From: Letharia columbiana
Lineage: Eukaryota; Ascomycota; Lecanoromycetes; Lecanorales; Parmeliaceae
Length of the DNA: 64,000 bases
Assembly: GCF_014066305.1 (NCBI RefSeq)
Contig: NW_023501076.1
Coordinates: 293,501 to 357,500 of the forward strand
Direction: 5' to 3'
Program-made: the position numbers and the translations under genes
The notes under the pieces: generated by a model
What the model was told of the DNA's origin: nothing
The model's input: only the letters and a program-made list of their open reading frames with translations
The model's database searches: none
Part shown: positions 56,701-64,000 of the stretch, in pieces
Numbering within the stretch: the stretch's first letter is position 1
How the letters are laid out: every line of letters begins with the position of its first letter

Positions 56701-57250
56701 GTTTATAGAGAATAATATAGATTAAAATCGTTTATAATTAAATACTTATTAGTCGTATTTCTTATAATCGCGATTCGAAGAGTATCGAGAGAGATAATTT
56801 CTAAGTAATCTCGAGTAATCTTATTTCTATTTATACGAGAGTAGGCCTCTTATCTTTAAGAGGATAATACGTTATAGATATTATATATATAAAGAGTTTT
56901 CTAATCTAGCTTCTAAGGCTTAAGCGTTATTATTATTAAATCTACGCTATATACTTAAAAGTATTACTTATTTTTAGAAATTCTAATACTAACGTAGATA
57001 TATACTTTAATTAATTCTTCGCGATTCGGGTAGTAAATATAAAAGTCTACTAAGGCTAAATAAAATATCTATTTCTTTCTAGAATTCTTCTAGAGTTTCT
57101 AGATAACTAAGATATCGTATTAGAATAGAATATATTTCTAAAAGAGTAGAACTATAATATTTAATAATTTATCGACGTTATACTATAGTATTCTAAATCG
57201 CGGTTTTAATAGCTTTAATACTTATTATTTCGAGTATACTCTTATTAAAA
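53800..57250 (-). mobile_element. Tad-like LINE retrotransposon, RIP-degraded
   Basis: Minus-strand translation recovers the LINE order. At about 57190-56700 an endonuclease (EEP): YDILVI*KL*KNSRKK, then FYIYYPNREELIKVYIYVSI, YSVDLIIITLKP and later NKYLIINDFNL. At about 55140-55090 the reverse transcriptase box LIYIDDINIFIRD. At about 54150-53850 an RNase H: SEYYTIYVGELKEINIIYEI, IFLSLII*IDN, RIIKKLIKLKEINISITL and ILENEVADKLAK, the classical end of Tad-clade elements. Stops replace Gln and Trp codons throughout. ORF1 should lie upstream (57.3-58.4 kb) but is not recognisable. Ends of the element were not defined. Confidence 0.85.
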
Positions 57251-58699
57251 ATTATCGTAGAATAAGATATCTATAGTATTTTTATTAATACCGCTATTAC
57301 TAATATTACTATTCTCGTTATCTATAATTTTAAAGCTTTATATAATTCGATAGTATAATTCTATAGAGGTTTAGCGACTCGATTTAGTCTAAGAGAATCT
57401 TATCTTAAATTCTCTTAATAACGCCGTATAACTCTTCCTAGCCGCTTCTTAGATAGAAGTTTTTTTATTTACTAGTTTATCGTAAAAGAGTAAACTCAAA
57501 GCTTTTTTATTAGATTTATTTATAAAGAGTATTTAATTTTCTTTATCTACGACTTTTATAGCTTTCGCGTCCCTTCTTAGCTACTTAAATAAATCTTTAT
57601 ATTATTAAAAAGTTAATATAAATAAATTCTCGAATAGAATATTCTATCTCTAAAGATTCGTAAGATTAAAGATTTTGATTTAAGTCGATAGCGGCGTCTA
57701 TATTATCATTTTATTATTTCTCTTTTACTTTCTATAGCGATCTTTATTCGACGATATAAGCGAGCTTCTTATCGTGCTTATTCTTTTCTCTATTTTTATT
57801 ATCTACTATAACTTCTCTAAGAGTAAGAGAGTACTATTGAATATAAATAAAGGCGGAGAAATATTCGCTTTCGTAATCGCTGCGGCTTTAATTATTATAA
57901 TATCTAATTACGCCGTAGTTTTTTATTAAAAGATCTCGATAAATATCTTAATCTAGATATCTAGAATCTCGATATAAATCGATAATAACTCTATTATTTC
58001 GATATCTAGATAAGTCTATTAAGTAATAATTTTCTTTATTATTACCGCGATAAGAGCGATAATAGCTTACTTAAATTTTTTAACTCTCTTTAACTTAATT
58101 ATATTTAACTCTATATTTCGAAGTATAATTATATTATCGCTTAAATTTTAAAACTAATTAATATTAATATATATAAAAGAATAAGATAGAGCTAAGCTAT
58201 AAAATCTTAAATTTATATATATAGTTAATTATAAATTTAGAGTTACTACGCTCTTTAGTTAGATCGACTAAGTTAGCTCGCTAGCTCTCTCGAGCTCTCT
58301 TATTAAAAATTTATATATAGAAGTTTTATACTTTAAAGTACTTAGCTTACGATATATATAGTTACTTTATAATTCCTTAAATTATAAAGCTCGCTTTACG
58401 CTTTCTAACGCTATAAAAATTATAAAGTTTAATCTACTATTAATAGAGCGAAGTAGTATTTAAATATAATTATACGAAACGCGTCTGGAATCGAATAATC
58501 CTTCCACCTATTTATATAATTATTATTCTTCTATCTCTCTATTAATTCTATTAATTCTATTAATATAAATATAATTATTCTTAATATCTCTCGCGGAAAC
58601 GTTACTAAACGCTTTAGATATATATATTTCTTTTATCTATCTCTTAGAGTCTCTACTAATACTCTTAAACTATCTCTTAATAAATTCGCTACTATTAAT
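57251..58699. other. AT-rich RIP-mutated DNA between LINE and Helitron
   Basis: Probably contains the LINE 5' part (minus strand) and the 5' end of the Helitron (plus strand), but no motif is clear. A small island near 58480-58505 (ACGCGTCTGGAATCGAATAA) is less AT-rich than its surroundings. Confidence 0.45.
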
Positions 58700-61600
58700 A
58701 ATCGAGGCCGCAAGCGATCTACTACTATTTATAAACGCCTTAAAAGGCCCTTAAAAAGAGCTTGAACGGATACGTTTTTTTTTATAGATTTCTTTTAAAT
58801 TAGCGATAGTATATCTAGCGTTACTATCTTCTAAGACGCGTCTTTCTTCTTTATCTATTCTTTATTATTCTATTTTAAAGTCTCTTAACGCGTATTAGAT
58901 CTTAAATATCGTTAAGAAGAAGCTTCTAAACGAGAGGAAGACGCTATCGAAGACTCTCTATTGCGAGATCTATTACTAAACTTCTTTAATAATAATTCTT
59001 TCGATAGCTTATATTCTTTTAACCTATCTTCTAGCTCTTATATAAATTCTATTTAATCTTTAATAAGGCTCGCTAATTATATCGCGCGTTATTTATATAT
59101 TATAGAGTCTATATAGTATAATTTAAATCTTATAAATTAGATTTACGATAGCTACGATATAATATTATAAAAAGATAAAATTATTAAATAATACTACGAT
59201 AGCGAAAAGACTAAAGTTAATATATTTAAAATAGATATTGATTAAGAAGTAAACGATATAGAATAAGATTATAAGAGCGTCGAAATGAGTATAAATAATT
59301 CGATTAATCTTAGCGAGTATATTATTAATTAAATCCTCTATTCTTTAACGTTAGAAATCTTAAATTTTACTAATAATTATAAAGAATTTCGCCGCTATAG
59401 CGTTTAGTATAATAATATAACCTCTATAGTCTTATAGTAGATTACTATTAATTATTTAATTATCTTATATATATATAAAATCTAGAAAGCGATTACTACT
59501 CATATATCTACTCTAGCGCCTCTAGAGAGCGAAAAATCGATCTTTAGTTAAATCTATATTATAAATAATACTTAAGATTAATTTATAATATAATATAATT
59601 TTCTCTTAATCGCGTTTTTCATACTAACTTTACTAGATATAGCTACTATAATTATATTAATTAAACGCTTTATCGTAAAATAGTTATAATCTTTAAAAGT
59701 ATTAATCTCTATATTAATATCCTTAAATCGATATTCGAAAGACTAAAGATCGATTTAAATATACGAGGCTATAAGTTACTCTATAAGAACTTATAATATT
59801 ATAATCTACGTATTTATAATCGTTCTACTTTAAATAAGATCGCTATCGTCTAAAAGAGTAATATCGATAATTTACTAGATATATCTAAGGCTAGAAATAT
59901 ATTAATAGAGACTTAAAGTAATAAGAGATTTAGTATACTATATTAATATCTAGTCTATATATCTCTACGCTATTCTCTTATCTTTCTATTCGATAAATAG
60001 TTATAGTATAATAATATATCTTATATAGATAATATATTAAATAGAAGTTTTCTTATCTAGCGAAGTAGAAATAGCGAAGTTATCTTATAAGTTAGAGGAA
60101 TTATTAATCGAGATAACTCTATACGAGTAACGCTTATCTTATATTATAGATTTATCTTATCTATTTCTTCTATTTTATTAATCGCTAACTTTCTATAGAT
60201 ATATAATATAGAGTTATTCTAGTAAGTTTAATCGCTTTCTTTACTACGATAGACTACTATAGTATTTTATCTACGATATCTATATAATTATCGAAAGTAA
60301 TAAACTCTATTAATTAAAGATAAATTAGAAGATTATTTAAATCGATATCTATTAAGTAGTTATTGATATTTACGTCGATAAAGTTATTATAGATAATTAG
60401 ACTAATAAATAACGTATTATTCTCTCTTTCTTCTATTAAGAAGACCTACGATTTATGAAATAACTCTATTAGAATATTATTACCCTATTTACTAAGTTCG
60501 GCCGATTGAATCTCTTTACGACTTTTATCTATAATCTAAAATAGATTAAGATTATCGAAAATCTTCTATTTAACGAATACGTTATTAATTAATCTAATCT
60601 AATTACTAGAGTATTTAGATTAAAGTTAAAGACTCTTATAAATAATATTCTAAAGGAGAAGATATTAGATATACTTTTATTCTTCTTATTCTCTATTATA
60701 GTATAATAGCTCTCTTCTATTCTATTTAATAGAGTAGTCTTTTAGACGATATATTAGTTAGACGATTAGTATAGATAATAGTCTCTAAGAGTACTTCTAA
60801 TATGATTTAGCTTTCTATACGTCATAATTTCTATTAATTAGCCCTACGATATCGTTTAAAAAATTTCTTTATCTCTATAAGAGCGAAGTACGGCTAATTA
60901 AAATATCGATTAATCTTAACTCTAACTAACTTTACGAATAATAGATCGAGTTCCCGCCTATATCTATATTATAGAATTTCAAAAATAAGATCTATCGCAT
61001 GTCTATATCCTTATTATATTATACTTTAAAGATTAATTTTTTAGCGTCGCTAAGATCGACACCGCTATTAATACTAAGATTTCTAATTAAAGTCTATTTC
61101 TTAATCTCTATACAATCGTTATTAGATATATACTTTATAGAAACTATAGCTAGTATACTATTAATAGAATAAATACTATTTTATCTTATTAAGACTTAGA
61201 TAAGAACGTATATAGTAAGTAGTTTCCGAAGGACTTTAGCGACTATATCGTCTTTAAACTAGACTTTAAATATCTTATATATTATCGATATAGGCCTACT
61301 AAGATATTAGATAATAAATCTAAGTAGAATTACTAGATAATACTTTATAGTCTCTATTTATTAGCTAAGTATAACGCTTATATTAATATAAAGATTTACG
61401 TTAATATTAAAGTTTATAAATATATTTTTAAGTATATTTATAAGAGTAGCGATTAAGCTAGTTTTTAAATAGAGCGTAAGAATAATATAGATTAAAACGA
61501 TATAGGCCTAGATTAGATAAATGAGATTTAAGAGTATTAAGATATACGATAAGTAAGCTCTACGAAAGTCTATTAAAGAATTTTTAGCTTTAAATTATAT

Positions 61601-64000
61601 AATTATAATTCTTCTATCGAACGATTATTTATTTATCTTTCGAATTAATAAGACGTAATATTTAATAATAATAATAATTTAAACTAGATAATCGATATTA
61701 TAGGTAAACGCTAGATTAAGTTAATAGTCTTTTTTTAGCTAAATTAACAACGTCGACAGCGAAGATAAATAGAAGATCTCTTCTATATCGATCTATTAAT
61801 GTAATATATCTAGAAAAAGAATAAGTAAGATATATTTAAATAGAGTTTATATTAGAGGCGTAGGGGTATTATTATAAGAATATACTATATTAATTCGAAC
61901 GCTGAAAAGCTCTTCTATCTACGATATCTTCTTCTAAATATATTAAACTCTATATTCTTCGAAGACTTATATACGATAAATAATAATATTCTTTTTTTCT
62001 ATTATAGTATTTATATAATAAGAGACTTACTTTATAATAACGTTAAATAAGATTAAGTATTAAATAAAGTAGCGGTCTAGTAGAGAGAATATATCTTATA
62101 AGATTTCTTTATAATAATTCTACTATAATATAAGCTCGATAACTCTCTAAATTTATAAAATAATTATAAATTAAGATATATAGATAATTTCTTCTTTATT
62201 AGATAGAAATACTTTAAGCGTAGTATAAATAGCTTATCGCGCTAACGATAATATTAAAATATTACGACTTTTTTTTAGTATAGTATTTCTTTTTTTATAT
62301 ACTAAAACTTTTCGCGCTAGATGTATTTTTTCTTAATAATTTCTTTAATAAGTTAAAGTACTTTAAGCTATAGAATAAGAAGATTACCGCGCTAACGGTG
62401 ATTTTAAAATATCGCGACTTTTTTTAATATAATATTCTTTTTTTAGCTACTAAAACTTTTCGCGCTAGACGTATTTTTTCTTTTTTTACCCGTAAATAAT
62501 TTGATTCTTCTTTCGTACTTTACGTATATTTCTTAACTAATACTTATTATTCTTTATTTAGATTATCTAATAATCTTATTTATATCCTTTAAACTTAGTA
62601 TTATACTCTTTCTCTATCGAACGATATATAATATAAGTAGATCGTTATCGAAGACTTCTATCTTTATTTAATTTAAATTCGCTTAAAGAAAAATAATATT
62701 AGCTTTATAAAGAATATTAGTCTTATTATTAACTTTAGTCTATTCGTAATTTAGCGAGATTACGAATAGTATTATATTAATAATTAAAATCGACTTCTAC
62801 GCGAAGTATATAGCTATTAAATTAATATCTAAGATTAGATATAGATAAGTTTTAATAATAATTAAATTACTATAGCTAACGCTATTTAAAACGCGATCTC
62901 TTATTTTAATAGTTAACTCTTCTTTCTTAATAACTATAAAGATATTAATAAGATTATACTTTAGAATATTGTATTATAAAAAGTATAAAATAACTTTAAG
63001 ATAGCTGTTGCTATAGCTTTATCTAATATCGCCTTTATCCTTCTTTAAGGTGGTATTACCACTTATTCTCGCTTTAAGATCTCTCTTAATATTATTACTT
63101 AGTTTAATTATAATATATTAATAGAATTTAATTTAACTTAGTTATTAAAGGCGATCGAGCTTATTTTCTAAGATAAGATCTTTATATAAAATCGCTACGA
63201 TATCGAGACCGTCGATTATATACTTTAAAATATTTAAAAGAACTCTACTCCTTTTAATAGTATAATTATATACTTCTACGGTGACTTTCATTAAATTCTT
63301 TTAGTTATTAAGAGTACTAAGTTAGATTATATCGCTCGAGCTACGTTAAAAGCGTCTTATCTTTAAAATTATATTTAAATTCTTAGACTAATAGAAAATA
63401 TAAGACTTCGAAATCTTAATCTTATTAATTAAGGTCGAACTAATATAAAGGAATTCGCTTAAAGGCTATTAGATATAGATAATAATATCTTAATAAGCTT
63501 TAAAGAACGAGAAGCGATTAATTAGTTTATCGAGTAATTATTAAATAACTTTATTACTTAGCTAATTAATACTATTTATAATAATTTTAACTTATATCGA
63601 ATAGCTAATTTTTATACATCTAAAGCGATTCTTTATATTTTTAATAAGAATATTGCTCGATTTAATAGTTAAGTTCTTAATAAGTTTTCTAGAATTAAGA
63701 TTATTTATAATAGTAGAGATTAAGTCGTTAATAAGGAAGATAGCTTTCTTCTATCTACTAAAATAATAAATACCTTTAAATCGATCTTACTTTTATCTTA
63801 TTATTTAAAGTTAAAATAGAATTATATAATAATATTATTAAGGAATTTAAAGTAGCGTATAGATTTATATAATAGAATACGTCTATAAGTTAAGTATATT
63901 AGATCTAAGATACTCGATTATTATATTCTTAAGAGCGAATATAATAATAAATAATATTATATATTACGTATTCCTCTAACTTCGTCTAATTTAAATAATC
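58700..64000 (+). mobile_element. Helitron rolling-circle transposon, RIP-degraded, cut by the window end
   Basis: Plus-strand translation gives the Helitron N-domain TKFGRLNLFTTFIYN (about 60490-60535; family form TKFGRPDLFITFTCN), then AYIYIIEFQK*DLSHVYILI (60952-61012), where the HUH replication motif HAH has become HVY at 60998-61006, then LLAKYNAYINIKIYVNIKVY and KYIFKYIYKSSD (about 61360-61455). A PIF1-type helicase follows: the Walker A region reads NNYKDINKI at 62929-62955 where GGTGKT is expected, then FKIAVAIALSNIAFILL, TTYSRFKISLNI, YDIETVDYIL and YFYGDFH*ILLVIKSTKLDY. The order Rep then helicase is diagnostic. The left boundary is uncertain (between 58.4 and 59.3 kb) and the 3' end lies beyond 64000. 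Confidence 0.85.
62239..62482 (+). repeat. Direct repeat of about 95 bp inside the Helitron
   Basis: Two copies, about 62239-62332 and 62392-62482, begin GCGCTAACG and end ACTAAAACTTTTCGCGCTAG with a T-rich tail (GTATTTTTTCTT). They lie between the Rep-like and helicase-like parts. The CGCGCTAG strings keep CpG and are less RIP-altered than their surroundings. Confidence 0.7.

Noticed and set aside
50963..64000. CRISPR-like or satellite arrays in the AT-rich block
   Set aside because: Low-complexity TA-rich similarity only; no regular repeat-spacer spacing, and the recognisable content is LINE and Helitron protein remnants.

Overview
The window is nuclear DNA of a filamentous ascomycete (Pezizomycotina); nothing in it fixes the genus. 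The evidence is short introns of about 50-80 nt with fungal donors and CTAAC/CTAAT-like branch sites, gene families such as a subgroup-C chitinase, LysM proteins, an ascomycete laccase ending in DSGL and a CDH-like GMC oxidoreductase, and RIP-type decay (C to T on both strands) of every large transposon. Many ORFs open at TTG or CTG rather than ATG, so gene models below were rebuilt from splice signals and reading-frame continuity.

Layout. 1-9.8 kb: two secreted proteins of unknown function, a 930-bp inverted-repeat transposon and a secreted GMC oxidoreductase. 9.83-14.59 kb: a complete but RIP-damaged Ngaro-type tyrosine-recombinase retrotransposon, read on the minus strand, with split direct repeats A1-...-B1-A2-B2, a Gag ORF, RT/RNase H and a wrecked recombinase. 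15-21 kb: a decayed fragment of a chitinase C-terminus, a BTB protein, remnants of an FAD monooxygenase and an MFS transporter, and an unknown protein. 21.1-30.9 kb: the most interesting locus, a LysM protein and a very large killer-toxin-like GH18 chitinase transcribed divergently from a shared 1.65-kb intergenic region. 31.5-33.5 kb: a laccase. 36.6-50 kb: a permease pseudogene with many lesions, an AT-hook protein with 81-bp coding repeats, an anhydro-MurNAc-kinase-like pseudogene, a type II membrane protein with a lectin-like ectodomain, a GFA/CENP-V-type zinc protein and a dead adenylation domain. From about 50.6 kb to the end lies an extremely AT-rich RIP isochore; it opens with a TA-flanked MITE and holds a Tad-like LINE (minus strand) and a Helitron (plus strand) whose HUH and Walker A motifs are mutated in the way RIP would do it.

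How the genes fit together. LysM protein, chitin-binding chitinase, laccase, GMC oxidoreductase and two small secreted proteins make a secretome-rich accessory region dealing with chitin and polymer chemistry. Around them are at least six decayed genes and five transposon families, as expected next to a heterochromatic RIP block. Two loci (chitinase intron 7 and a permease intron) carry GG where the 3' splice-site AG should be.
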